A stretch of 13,383 nucleotides of DNA from OMOG01 sp041485845 (GTDB lineage Bacteria > Acidobacteriota > Terriglobia > Bryobacterales > Bryobacteraceae). The DNA lies in assembly GCA_041485845.1 (NCBI GenBank), contig JBGPKH010000190.1, forward strand, positions 1 through 13,383. Reading direction: 5' to 3'. The translations under genes were made by a program, and so were the position numbers. Shown piece after piece: positions 1-5,492 of this stretch; positions within the stretch are counted from its first letter, which is position 1, and each line of letters opens with the position of its first letter. The notes below the pieces were generated by a model. It did no database searches, was not told where the DNA came from, and saw only the letters and a program-made list of their open reading frames with translations.

Positions 1-208
1 CGAACGATTCCGACAGTCCGCCGACGGGACTCTTGGCGAACAACTTGAGGCCTTGCCACGCATCCAGGGATCGAGCCTTAACCTCGCTCTTGATCTGCTG
101 GGAGAGCGGAGTTGCCGCGCCCGCTCCTCCACCGTTGACATCGGCGCCGCAGCCGTCGCAGAATCGCAGGTTCTCCGCCAGTCCCCTGCCGCAGAACTTA
201 CAGAACAC
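1..208 (-). CDS. zinc-ribbon protein, N-terminal part (runs off left edge)
   Basis: Reading the minus strand from a GTG at 208 gives 69 codons open to the window edge. The protein starts (M)FCKFCGRGLAENLRFCDGCG, a CxxC-x10-CxxC double-knuckle zinc ribbon (Cys 3, 6, 17, 20). A Gly/Ala-rich linker (residues 25-33) and a Lys/Trp-containing stretch around residues 40-62 follow. The start is set by a Shine-Dalgarno AAGGAGG five bases upstream. Short zinc ribbons like this often sit at the N-terminus of bacterial membrane proteins, but the rest of this one is outside the window, so its function cannot be stated. It lies 180 bases downstream of hpnH on the same strand and probably has its own promoter. 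The plus-strand ORFs over this stretch lack any recognisable domain and are taken as shadows. Confidence 0.75.
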   Translation of the reverse strand, partial: MFCKFCGRGLAENLRFCDGCGADVNGGGAGAATPLSQQIKSEVKARSLDAWQGLKLFAKSPVGGLSESF

Positions 209-213
209 GTTGG

Positions 214-220
214 CCTCCTT
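214..220 (-). promoter_or_regulatory. ribosome binding site of the zinc-ribbon gene
   Basis: The minus strand reads AAGGAGG, a near-perfect anti-16S match, five bases before the GTG at 208. It fixes the start of a gene that has no ATG and is short within this window. Confidence 0.7.
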
Positions 221-260
221 ATCGGAAAATCGTGTGGGCCGGTTGTGTGCCTTCGTCCCA

Positions 261-322
261 GATACGCAGACTCGTATGCGAGCCGGAGATATCAAGAGAC
301 CAAGAGACGAGTCTACGGTATC
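261..322. repeat. imperfect inverted repeat upstream of the zinc-ribbon gene
   Basis: GATACGCAGACTCGT (261-275) recurs inverted as ACGAGTCTACGGTATC (307-322), with one base extra and one changed. Smaller symmetric pieces are superposed: ATACG/CGTAT within 262-277, GTATC/GATAC at 318-322 and 328-332, and TCACAA/TTGTGA at 321-326 and 341-346. CAAGAGAC is directly repeated between the arms (293-308). The stretch lies between the hpnH stop and the zinc-ribbon start, so it could be an operator region or an mRNA leader fold. I could not identify a convincing -35/-10 pair here. A weak hairpin (348-371) follows the hpnH stop but has no T-run. Confidence 0.4.
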
Positions 323-388
323 ACAAAGATACGTTTGCTATTGTGATCTGAAAGCTGTCCGAGCAGTTCAGGGTCTTTAGGGGTTCTA

Positions 389-1510
389 TTATCTCAGCGT
401 CCATGCCAACATTTTGAGATTGTCGGCCAGGCCGGCGTTGATGCCCAGTGCGGCGGACGGCTCGAAGCCGCAGTGCACCATACAGTGCTCGCAGCGCGGG
501 TCGTTTCCGCGGCCGTAGCTTTCCCACGGCGTTTGCGTCATCAGTTCTTCAAATGTCTTGTAGTGGCCGTCGGTGATCAGGTAGCACGGACCCTTCCAGC
601 CCTTCACGTTGTAGGTCGGATTGCCCCACGCGGTGCACGGCATGTCGTGCTCGCCCTTCAGGAAGTCCAGGTAAAGGGGAGTCTGGCGCACGGCGAATCG
701 CTTCGCCAGGCGGTCGATGTCCTTGAACTTCTCGTGAATGTCCTCGCGCGTCATGAAGATCTCGCGGTCGTTGACGGCCGAGTAGCCGTATGCCGGCGCG
801 ATCTGGTGGCCGTCCACGCCGAACTGTTCGAGGTACGCGAACAACTCTTCGATCTCCCGCATGTCCGTCTCTTTGTAGACGGTGGTGTTGGTGCACACCT
901 GGAATCCCGCGGCCTTGGCGAGCTTGAGTCCCTCGATGGCGTCCTTAAAGACGCCTTCGCGCTCCACCGCGATATCGTGATTCTTCTCCATGCCGTCGAG
1001 ATGCACGTTGAAGTAGAAACGCTTGTCCGGATGGAACTCGTGCAGGCGCCTCTTGATGAACATGCCGTTGGTGCAGAGATAGATGTAGCGGTTACGGTCG
1101 AGAATGCCCGCCACCAACTCGCCGATCTGCGGATACATCATGGGCTCGCCCCCGCAAATCGAGACCACCGGTGCGCCACATTCATCCACGGCCATCAGGC
1201 ACTCTTCGAGCGGCACTCGCTCCGTGATGGTGGACTCGTACTCGCGAATGCGCCCGCAGCCGGTGCAGGTCAAATTGCAGGCGTGCAGCGGCTCCAGCAT
1301 CAGCACAATCGGAAAGCGCTTGCCGATCATGGGATGCGGCTGGCGTTTCTCGCCGGACCTTTTCTCACCGGACCTTGGCGACAGGATACGAAACGGATTG
1401 GAGGCGTCCGGCGCCGCGGCGACGGTCTTCTGCCACTCGGGACGCGGGCGCATCCTGTTCCTGATAATGTATCCAGCCAGGCCGGCGGTCATCGCGATGG
1501 GAAATTTCAT
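389..1510 (-). CDS. hpnH: HpnH, radical SAM adenosylhopane synthase
   Basis: HpnH transfers the 5'-deoxyadenosyl group of SAM to diploptene, giving adenosylhopane, the first step toward extended (C35) hopanoids; it works at the cytoplasmic face of the membrane. The 373-residue protein carries the radical SAM iron-sulfur motif CxxxCxxC as CNLTCTGC (Cys 78, 82, 85), the SAM-binding CGGEP motif at 119-123, and the HpnH-type C-terminus with a Cys cluster (RCEHCMVHCGFEPSA). It starts at ATG 1510, three bases after the shc stop, so it is the last gene of the ispH-shc-hpnH operon; no strong Shine-Dalgarno is visible. Odd: family members usually pass almost directly from the N-terminal helix to the KR(F/Y)P(I/L)VLMLEP strand, but here roughly 40 extra residues (about 20-63) intervene, including a tandem RSGEK RSGEK. 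The family call is secure; the effect of the insertion is unknown. Confidence 0.93.
   Translation of the reverse strand: MKFPIAMTAGLAGYIIRNRMRPRPEWQKTVAAAPDASNPFRILSPRSGEKRSGEKRQPHPMIGKRFPIVLMLEPLHACNLTCTGCGRIREYESTITERVPLEECLMAVDECGAPVVSICGGEPMMYPQIGELVAGILDRNRYIYLCTNGMFIKRRLHEFHPDKRFYFNVHLDGMEKNHDIAVEREGVFKDAIEGLKLAKAAGFQVCTNTTVYKETDMREIEELFAYLEQFGVDGHQIAPAYGYSAVNDREIFMTREDIHEKFKDIDRLAKRFAVRQTPLYLDFLKGEHDMPCTAWGNPTYNVKGWKGPCYLITDGHYKTFEELMTQTPWESYGRGNDPRCEHCMVHCGFEPSAALGINAGLADNLKMLAWTLR
1346..1375. repeat. 15-bp tandem duplication inside hpnH
   Basis: TTTCTCGCCGGACCT (1346-1360) is followed directly by TTTCTCACCGGACCT (1361-1375), two 15-bp units differing at one base. On the minus strand they encode RSGEK twice. 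The period is five codons, so the frame is kept. It lies within the extra N-terminal segment of HpnH. Confidence 0.85.
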
Positions 1511-1513
1511 AAG

Positions 1514-3439
1514 CTATCCATTCGAGTTTGCTCGGGCCTTCACGAACGAAGACAGCGCGAGTAGCGGGAAATAGTCCTTATAGAGATGGTAGTTGAGATA
1601 GAAAACTTTGGGGAAGCCTGTGCCGGTGGCCAATTCCTCGTCCCAGCTTCCATCGGGGCACTGGGTTTCGAGCAGGTATTCGATGCCGTGCTGCACGCTG
1701 AGGCTGTTGGGATCGCCGCCGGCGATGAGTCCCAGGATGGCCCAGGCGGTTTGTGACGGCGTGCTGGGCGCGGGAGTGAACGTGCCGTTGTCGTAGCTGG
1801 CGCAGCTTTCGCCCCATCCGCCGTCGGCGTTCTGAATCGAGCGCAGCCACTCGCCGGCGCGCAGAATGTGCGCCTCGCGATCGCTCTCACCCGACGCCGC
1901 GAGGCCTCGCAGCGCGAAACAGGTGCCGTAAATATAGGCCACTCCCCAGCGGCCGTACCAGCTTCCATCGGCCTGTTGATGGCGCACCAGCCAATCCACT
2001 CCGCGCCTTACAGCACGGTGTTCGCGATCCACTCCGTGGGCCGCCAGCGCTTCCAGCACGCGTCCGGTGATGTCCGGGCAGGTGGGGTCGAGCATGGCGT
2101 TGTGGTCGGAGAACGGCGTGTTGTTGAGAAACTCCCAATTGTTGTCGGCGTCGAACGCAGCCCATCCGCCGTCGCTCGATTGCATGGCGAGCAGCCACTC
2201 GAGACCGCGTTTATGACAGGCCTTTTGCGCCGCGGGATTGGAGCCGGCGGCTTCGCTCAGCGCCAGCATCACCATCGCGGTGTCGTCGATATCGGGGTAA
2301 GATTCGTTGCGGTAGAAGAACGCCCAGCCCGAAGGCTCGGTCGACGGCCGCTTCACCGACCAATCTCCCTTGCGGCGGACCTCGCGCGCCAGCAGCCAGT
2401 CGGCCGCGGGCCGCAGTGCCGGATGCCTGGGATCGCTCTGCGCCAGCGCGTATACCCCGATACCGGTGTCCCAGACGGGCGAGAAGCACGGCATGCAGAA
2501 GAATCGTTCGCCGTCGTCCACCGAGAGCTCGTTGAAGAGACGCAGCGCTTCGGCGCGGAGCGGATCGTCCGGCGCGTAGCCCAGCGCATCGAGCGCCATC
2601 ACCGAGTACATCATCGGGGGATAGATCGCGCCCAGGCCATCGGAATAGCGCATGCGCTCGATCATCCAGTCCTTGGCCTTCTCGACCGCCCTGCGCCGTA
2701 CGGACTTCAGCCCGCTACGCTCCCACCACTTCAGCAGCCGATCGGTGAGCAGGAAGAAATTATGCCACGTGAACCAGCGGACGTCATGGCGAAACGCGGG
2801 GCTCACTCCGGGAAGCCAGATCTCGTCCAGGGTGAAGCCCGCGGGCACGGGACGGCGCGGATTGGCGGCATGCACGATGGCCAGCGACACCACGATGGCG
2901 CGCGTCCAGGCGGACATCTGGTACAGAAAGTTGAGCGGCAGCAGCACCACTTCGGGCGGAATGCTCGGGCAGTATTGCCGCGGATATTGATCGAAGAGAC
3001 TGAGATTGACCTTGACGTAGCTGTTGGCAGCCTGAATGCCGCCGAGTTCGAGGATGCGGCCGCGCAGCCGGACCATCCGCTGGTCGTCCACCGGCACGCC
3101 CGCCAGCTTCAGCGCGAAATACGCCTTTACCGACGCACTGACTTCCGAGGGTCCCTGCACGTAGATGTTGAAGCCGCCGTCGGGAAGCTGCCGGGCGAGA
3201 ATCGAGCGCACCGCTTTGTCGATCAGCGGGCGCGTCTCGGGCGTCCACTTGCCGTCTTTCGGCGGATAGAGCCAGAGCTGGAACAGGATGTAGTCGGATT
3301 CGAGCGTGGTGTCCGCGGTCAACTCCGCGCACCAGTGCCCGTCGCGCTGCTGAAGCTCCGCCACATACGAAGCCGCGCGGCGCTTGGCCCGCTCAGCGGC
3401 GGATTCGAGCGTGTCGCGGACTTGAAAGGGCGCGCTCAT
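1514..3439 (-). CDS. shc: squalene-hopene cyclase
   Basis: This class II triterpene cyclase cyclises squalene to hopene/hopanol, the committed step of hopanoid synthesis, as a monotopic membrane enzyme. The 641-residue protein is of usual family length. It has the acid motif DxDD as YPDIDDTA (Asp 383, 385, 386), which protonates the squalene double bond, and a series of QW-type repeats, for example DGHW (33-36), DGGF (87-90), SDGGWAAFD (422-430), DGSWYGRWGVAYIYGT (491-506), ADGGWGESC (538-546) and CPDGSWDEE near the C-terminus. The GWGESC segment is typical of bacterial SHCs. The ATG at 3439 overlaps the ispH stop in an ATGA, indicating translational coupling; hpnH follows after 3 nt. It is also called hpnF. 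The long plus-strand ORF opposite it is a GC-rich shadow. Confidence 0.97.
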   Translation of the reverse strand: MSAPFQVRDTLESAAERAKRRAASYVAELQQRDGHWCAELTADTTLESDYILFQLWLYPPKDGKWTPETRPLIDKAVRSILARQLPDGGFNIYVQGPSEVSASVKAYFALKLAGVPVDDQRMVRLRGRILELGGIQAANSYVKVNLSLFDQYPRQYCPSIPPEVVLLPLNFLYQMSAWTRAIVVSLAIVHAANPRRPVPAGFTLDEIWLPGVSPAFRHDVRWFTWHNFFLLTDRLLKWWERSGLKSVRRRAVEKAKDWMIERMRYSDGLGAIYPPMMYSVMALDALGYAPDDPLRAEALRLFNELSVDDGERFFCMPCFSPVWDTGIGVYALAQSDPRHPALRPAADWLLAREVRRKGDWSVKRPSTEPSGWAFFYRNESYPDIDDTAMVMLALSEAAGSNPAAQKACHKRGLEWLLAMQSSDGGWAAFDADNNWEFLNNTPFSDHNAMLDPTCPDITGRVLEALAAHGVDREHRAVRRGVDWLVRHQQADGSWYGRWGVAYIYGTCFALRGLAASGESDREAHILRAGEWLRSIQNADGGWGESCASYDNGTFTPAPSTPSQTAWAILGLIAGGDPNSLSVQHGIEYLLETQCPDGSWDEELATGTGFPKVFYLNYHLYKDYFPLLALSSFVKARANSNG

Positions 3440-4407
3440 CGTATCGATACGGTCAATTCCACGGGCAGCGAGAACCGCACGTCTTCATCCACCAGCTCGA
3501 TCTCCTCCATCCGATGGAAGCCCAAATCGCGCAGGAACTCGATCAATTCCTGCACCAGGTGCTCCGGCGCCGAAGCTCCGGCGGTCACTCCCACATTGCG
3601 CACGCCTTCGAGCCACGCCGCGTTCACGTCGCTGCGATCGTTGACCAGGAAGGAGCGCACTTTGAAATTATCGCCCACCTCCACCAGCCGTTTCGAGTTC
3701 GAACTGTTTTGCGAGCCGACCACCAGCAGCAGGTCGATCGACTCCGACACCGCTTTGACCGCCATCTGGCGGTTCTCCGTGGCGTAGCAGATATCCTGCG
3801 CCGGCGGTCCCTGAATCAGCGGGAACCGCTCTTTCAGCCGGGCGATGATGTCCCGCGTCTCGTCGAGGCTGAGGGTGGTTTGCGTGAGATACCGGACGCG
3901 CGTGGGATCGGGAAGCTCCAGCCGGTCGGCGTCTTCCACCGTCTCCACCAGGTAGCTGCGAGCCGGCACTTCGCCCAGCGTGCCGATCACTTCATCGTGG
4001 TCCTTGTGCCCGATGAGGACGATGCTGAAACCTTCGCGCGCGAATCGCGCCGCCTCCAGGTGCACCTTGGTGACCAGCGGGCAGGTGGCGTCGATCACGT
4101 CCAGGCAGCGCTCCTTGGCCTGCCTGCGTACCGACGGCGCCACGCCGTGCGCGCTGAAAATCGCCCGTGCTCCCGCCGGCACTTCGTCCAACTCCTCGAC
4201 GAAGATCGCGCCGGCATCGCGCAGCTCGTCCACGACGTGCTTGTTGTGTACGATCTCCTTGCGCACATAGACCGGCGGCCCGTACAGATCGAGCGCGATC
4301 TTCACCACATCGATGGCCCTGACGACGCCGGCGCAGAAGCCCCGCGGCTTAAGTAGAAAAATCTTCTTGTCCGCGCCGAAATTGGGTGCGAAAGGCTTTA
4401 GAGGCAT
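3436..4407 (-). CDS. ispH: 4-hydroxy-3-methylbut-2-enyl diphosphate reductase
   Basis: IspH catalyses the last step of the MEP pathway, reducing HMBPP to IPP and DMAPP with a [4Fe-4S] cluster in the cytosol. The 323-residue protein shows the family's landmarks in order: RGFCAGV (cluster Cys 25), HNKHVV (54-59), SAHGV (85-89), DATCPLVTKVH (Cys 109), GHKDHDEVIGT with the active-site Glu 139, TQTTLS (175-180), ICYATENRQ (Cys 207), VVGSQNSSNSKRL and TAGASAP. The three cluster cysteines are all present. It is first in the operon and shares ATGA with shc, so isoprenoid supply and hopene formation are co-translated. The start is ATG 4407; no Shine-Dalgarno precedes it, and a TATAAT lies only 17 bases upstream, so the mRNA leader is probably about 10 nt or less. 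Confidence 0.97.
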   Translation of the reverse strand: MPLKPFAPNFGADKKIFLLKPRGFCAGVVRAIDVVKIALDLYGPPVYVRKEIVHNKHVVDELRDAGAIFVEELDEVPAGARAIFSAHGVAPSVRRQAKERCLDVIDATCPLVTKVHLEAARFAREGFSIVLIGHKDHDEVIGTLGEVPARSYLVETVEDADRLELPDPTRVRYLTQTTLSLDETRDIIARLKERFPLIQGPPAQDICYATENRQMAVKAVSESIDLLLVVGSQNSSNSKRLVEVGDNFKVRSFLVNDRSDVNAAWLEGVRNVGVTAGASAPEHLVQELIEFLRDLGFHRMEEIELVDEDVRFSLPVELTVSIR

Positions 4408-4424
4408 AGAGGCGAATGGAATTG

Positions 4425-4453
4425 ATTATAGCAGGGGAGGGGACCCCTAAGCA
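4425..4453 (-). promoter_or_regulatory. promoter of the ispH-shc-hpnH operon
   Basis: The minus strand has a perfect -10 box TATAAT (complement of 4425-4430). Seventeen bases upstream lies TGCTTA (4448-4453), a poor -35 match. The predicted transcript start is about 4418, roughly ten bases before the ispH ATG. The weak -35, with a symmetric sequence in the spacer, suggests that a bound factor may help or block the polymerase. Confidence 0.55.
4438..4448. promoter_or_regulatory. 11-bp palindrome in the ispH promoter spacer (possible operator)
   Basis: AGGGGACCCCT is a perfect palindrome around a central base and lies wholly between the -35 and -10 positions of the ispH promoter. A protein bound here would be placed to repress, or to remodel the spacer. 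No regulator gene is in the window to pair with it. It could also be a chance GC-rich palindrome. Confidence 0.35.
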
Positions 4454-4530
4454 GTTATGCTCGCGGCGGGCGCGGCGGGCCCTTACCATCAGACCTCCTG
4501 ATCCCGAGGAAAAAGAGTTGATCCCGATCA

Positions 4531-4712
4531 CTGCGGGACGGCGGTGGAGGGGGCGCCGAGAGTCAGCTCACTCATCAAGCGGTGTAGGGCCACATCTGCC
4601 TCGCTTTTCTTGTGGTCTCGGAACCGGCTCCTTCGGTGCAGTGCGCTCCTTCGCGGCCGGAACAGGCATCGCAGGCCGGTCCAGCGAGGACAACATCTGG
4701 CAAATCCCGCAG
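4531..4712 (+). ncRNA. candidate structured RNA of about 182 nt (strand uncertain; 6S-like?)
   Basis: This stretch of the ispH/HU intergenic region has no credible ORF but is bounded by a perfect 8-bp inverted repeat, CTGCGGGA (4531-4538) and TCCCGCAG (4705-4712). Nested inside are CCTCGC/GCGAGG (4599-4604 with 4684-4689), ACCGGC/GCCGGT (4623-4628 with 4675-4680), GGTGC/GCATC (4635-4639 with 4666-4670, one G-U) and an apical GCG/CGC (4643-4645 with 4652-4654). A smaller GGTGT/ACATC hairpin sits on the 5' side (4581-4596). The result is a long rod with large internal loops of about the length of 6S RNA. The segment 4643-4682 also looks loosely like the apical part of E. coli 6S RNA by eye. No clear promoter was found on either strand. 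Other possibilities are an unnamed RNA family or chance pairing in GC-rich DNA. Confidence 0.3.
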
Positions 4713-4739
4713 CCACAGCCTCGCGAACTGCTACTGTCC

Positions 4740-4800
4740 ATAATTGAAGCACGGTATGGAACACGCCTTGCGAGCGTATGTTCCTAATGTTTTCAATTAT
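4740..4800. repeat. nested inverted repeat / long hairpin
   Basis: The outer arms are perfect 9-mers, ATAATTGAA (4740-4748) and TTCAATTAT (4792-4800). Inside them GGAACA (4758-4763) pairs with TGTTCC (4779-4784), continued by CGC (4764-4766) with GCG (4774-4776) after a 2-base bulge. The loop is CTTGCGA. There is no T-run after it, so it is not a standard terminator. The outer arms are AT-rich in otherwise GC-rich DNA. It could be a cruciform, a two-fold regulator site or the 3' fold of an RNA. Confidence 0.6.
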
Positions 4801-4832
4801 CTACGAAAGTCATCGAGGGTCTGAGTTTTGCC

Positions 4833-4856
4833 GTGTGAGAACCTGGATTCTTACAC
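4833..4856 (+). repeat. 9-bp stem-loop upstream of the HU gene
   Basis: GTGTGAGAA (4833-4841), loop CCTGGA, then TTCTTACAC (4848-4856). As plus-strand RNA all nine positions pair, one as G-U; as minus-strand RNA one pair becomes A-C. It lies 60 bases upstream of the HU -35 box, so it is outside the HU transcript predicted here. It may be an operator half-site pair or the end of an upstream transcript. Confidence 0.5.
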
Positions 4857-4858
4857 TA

Positions 4859-4882
4859 GCGAACACGAGCGAACACGAGCGA
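4859..4882. repeat. 10-bp tandem repeat, 2.4 copies
   Basis: GCGAACACGA occurs at 4859-4868 and 4869-4878, followed by a partial GCGA. The 10-bp period is close to one helical turn and places identical faces in line upstream of the HU promoter. Confidence 0.75.
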
Positions 4883-4890
4883 GCTGCGAC

Positions 4891-4908
4891 ACGCGGACAA
4901 CGCGGACA
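4891..4908. repeat. 9-bp tandem repeat, 2 copies
   Basis: ACGCGGACA is repeated exactly at 4891-4899 and 4900-4908, ending 8 bases before the HU -35 box. It could be an activator site, or replication slippage debris like the neighbouring 10-bp repeat. Confidence 0.7.
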
Positions 4909-4916
4909 TCCTGTTG

Positions 4917-4946
4917 TTGACACCGATAGTCCCATTTTGATATTAG
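4917..4946 (+). promoter_or_regulatory. promoter of the HU-family gene
   Basis: A perfect -35 box TTGACA (4917-4922) is followed after 18 bases by TATTAG (4941-4946; four of six matches to TATAAT). Transcription would start near 4953, giving a leader of about 16 nt before the GTG at 4969. This is the best sigma-70-type promoter in the window, which fits an abundant nucleoid protein. Confidence 0.65.
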
Positions 4947-4968
4947 TCGCGGGCATTGAGAGTGCCTC

Positions 4969-5247
4969 GTGAATAAGAAAGATCTGGTCGGCAAGATTGC
5001 ATCGGATGCGCGGCTGACGCGAACCCAGGCGACGCGCGCGCTGGACGCATTTCTGGAGGGGATTCAAACCAGCCTCGTCAGGGGCGACCGCGTGACCATC
5101 TCGGGCTTCGGGACGTTCGGCGTGTCACACCGCAAGGCGCGCAAAGTGCGCAATCCGCGAAGCGGCAGCGCCATCGAGATTGCGGCAAAACGGGTGCCGC
5201 GATTCGCGCCTGGGCAGGAATTGAAGTCGGCAATCGAGCGGAAGTAA
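4969..5247 (+). CDS. HU/IHF-family DNA-binding protein
   Basis: This is a small dimeric nucleoid protein that bends and compacts DNA. The 92-residue product matches the family in length. It starts NKKDLVGKIA, has the helical dimer region to about residue 40, then the diagnostic GDRVTISGFGTFGV (about 39-52), and a beta-arm with RNPRSG (62-67) where the conserved Pro intercalates into DNA, ending APGQELKSAI. The start is a GTG at 4969; only a weak GAGAG lies upstream, but the N-terminus aligns with HU proteins there and a promoter lies just before it. HU, rather than IHF, is likely but not provable from sequence alone. It is monocistronic as far as can be seen. Confidence 0.93.
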   Translation: MNKKDLVGKIASDARLTRTQATRALDAFLEGIQTSLVRGDRVTISGFGTFGVSHRKARKVRNPRSGSAIEIAAKRVPRFAPGQELKSAIERK

Positions 5248-5289
5248 CCGCCTCGGTACTGCATCGCACATTGGCGGAAGATCGGCACG

Positions 5290-5310
5290 CCCTTCCCGGC
5301 GGGAGGGTTT
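5290..5310 (+). terminator. possible weak intrinsic terminator after the HU gene
   Basis: CCCTTCC (5290-5296), loop CGGC, GGGAGGG (5301-5307) form a 7-bp stem with one G-U, followed by only three Ts. It lies 43 bases past the HU stop. The short T-run makes termination uncertain. Confidence 0.4.
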
Positions 5311-5492
5311 GCGTATGCGCTGGACGGCAGTGGCAGGCTACATCGATAAAACCGGCAGGCTGGCGATCCAGCCGCAATTCGACGATGCCAAACCGTTTTC
5401 GCCGGACCTGGCGCCGGTGGAGATCGGTTTCCGCGCGGGGCTATGTGAACCGCGACGGCAAGAAACCTGCGGCCTCGATATGGCAGCCCTGA
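5309..5492 (+). pseudogene. remnant of a WG-repeat protein, frameshifted
   Basis: Frame one, from about 5336, reads GYIDKTGRLAIQPQFDDAKP and continues FSPDLAPVEIG, which closely follows the WG-repeat consensus (GYID..G...I.P.FD.A..F..GLAPV..G). The next repeat, GYVNRDGKK, continues only in the next frame (5439-5492). One extra G in the GGGG run at 5437-5440 accounts for the break, and the piece then stops. The Trp normally before GY is replaced by Ala at both repeat junctions. At most about one and a half repeats remain of a family that normally has many, so this looks like a degenerate fragment rather than a working gene. WG repeats are poorly characterised; no function is claimed. Positions 5248-5642 otherwise contain only the hairpin and the small ORF listed separately. 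Confidence 0.5.

Noticed and set aside
33..380. Two plus-strand ORFs at the left edge
   Set aside because: The minus strand here has a zinc ribbon with a strong ribosome binding site; the plus-strand products show no domain.
1868..3787. 639-codon plus-strand ORF opposite shc and the end of ispH
   Set aside because: It is antisense to clear family motifs, has no domain of its own, and is Arg/His-rich as expected for the complement of GC-rich coding DNA.
4531..4712. tmRNA, RNase P RNA or SRP RNA
   Set aside because: I looked for the tmRNA tRNA-like ends, the RNase P GAGGAAAGTCC-type core and the SRP GGAA tetraloop domain, and found none of them.
4416..4787. ORFs of 67-123 codons on both strands in the ispH/HU gap
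   Set aside because: Composition is Arg/Ser/Gly-rich with no motif, and they cross the inverted repeats that suggest a non-coding role.
5248..5277. CCGCC/GGCGG inverted repeat after the HU stop as a terminator
   Set aside because: Only 5 bp with a 20-base loop and no T-run; the 5290-5310 hairpin is the better candidate.
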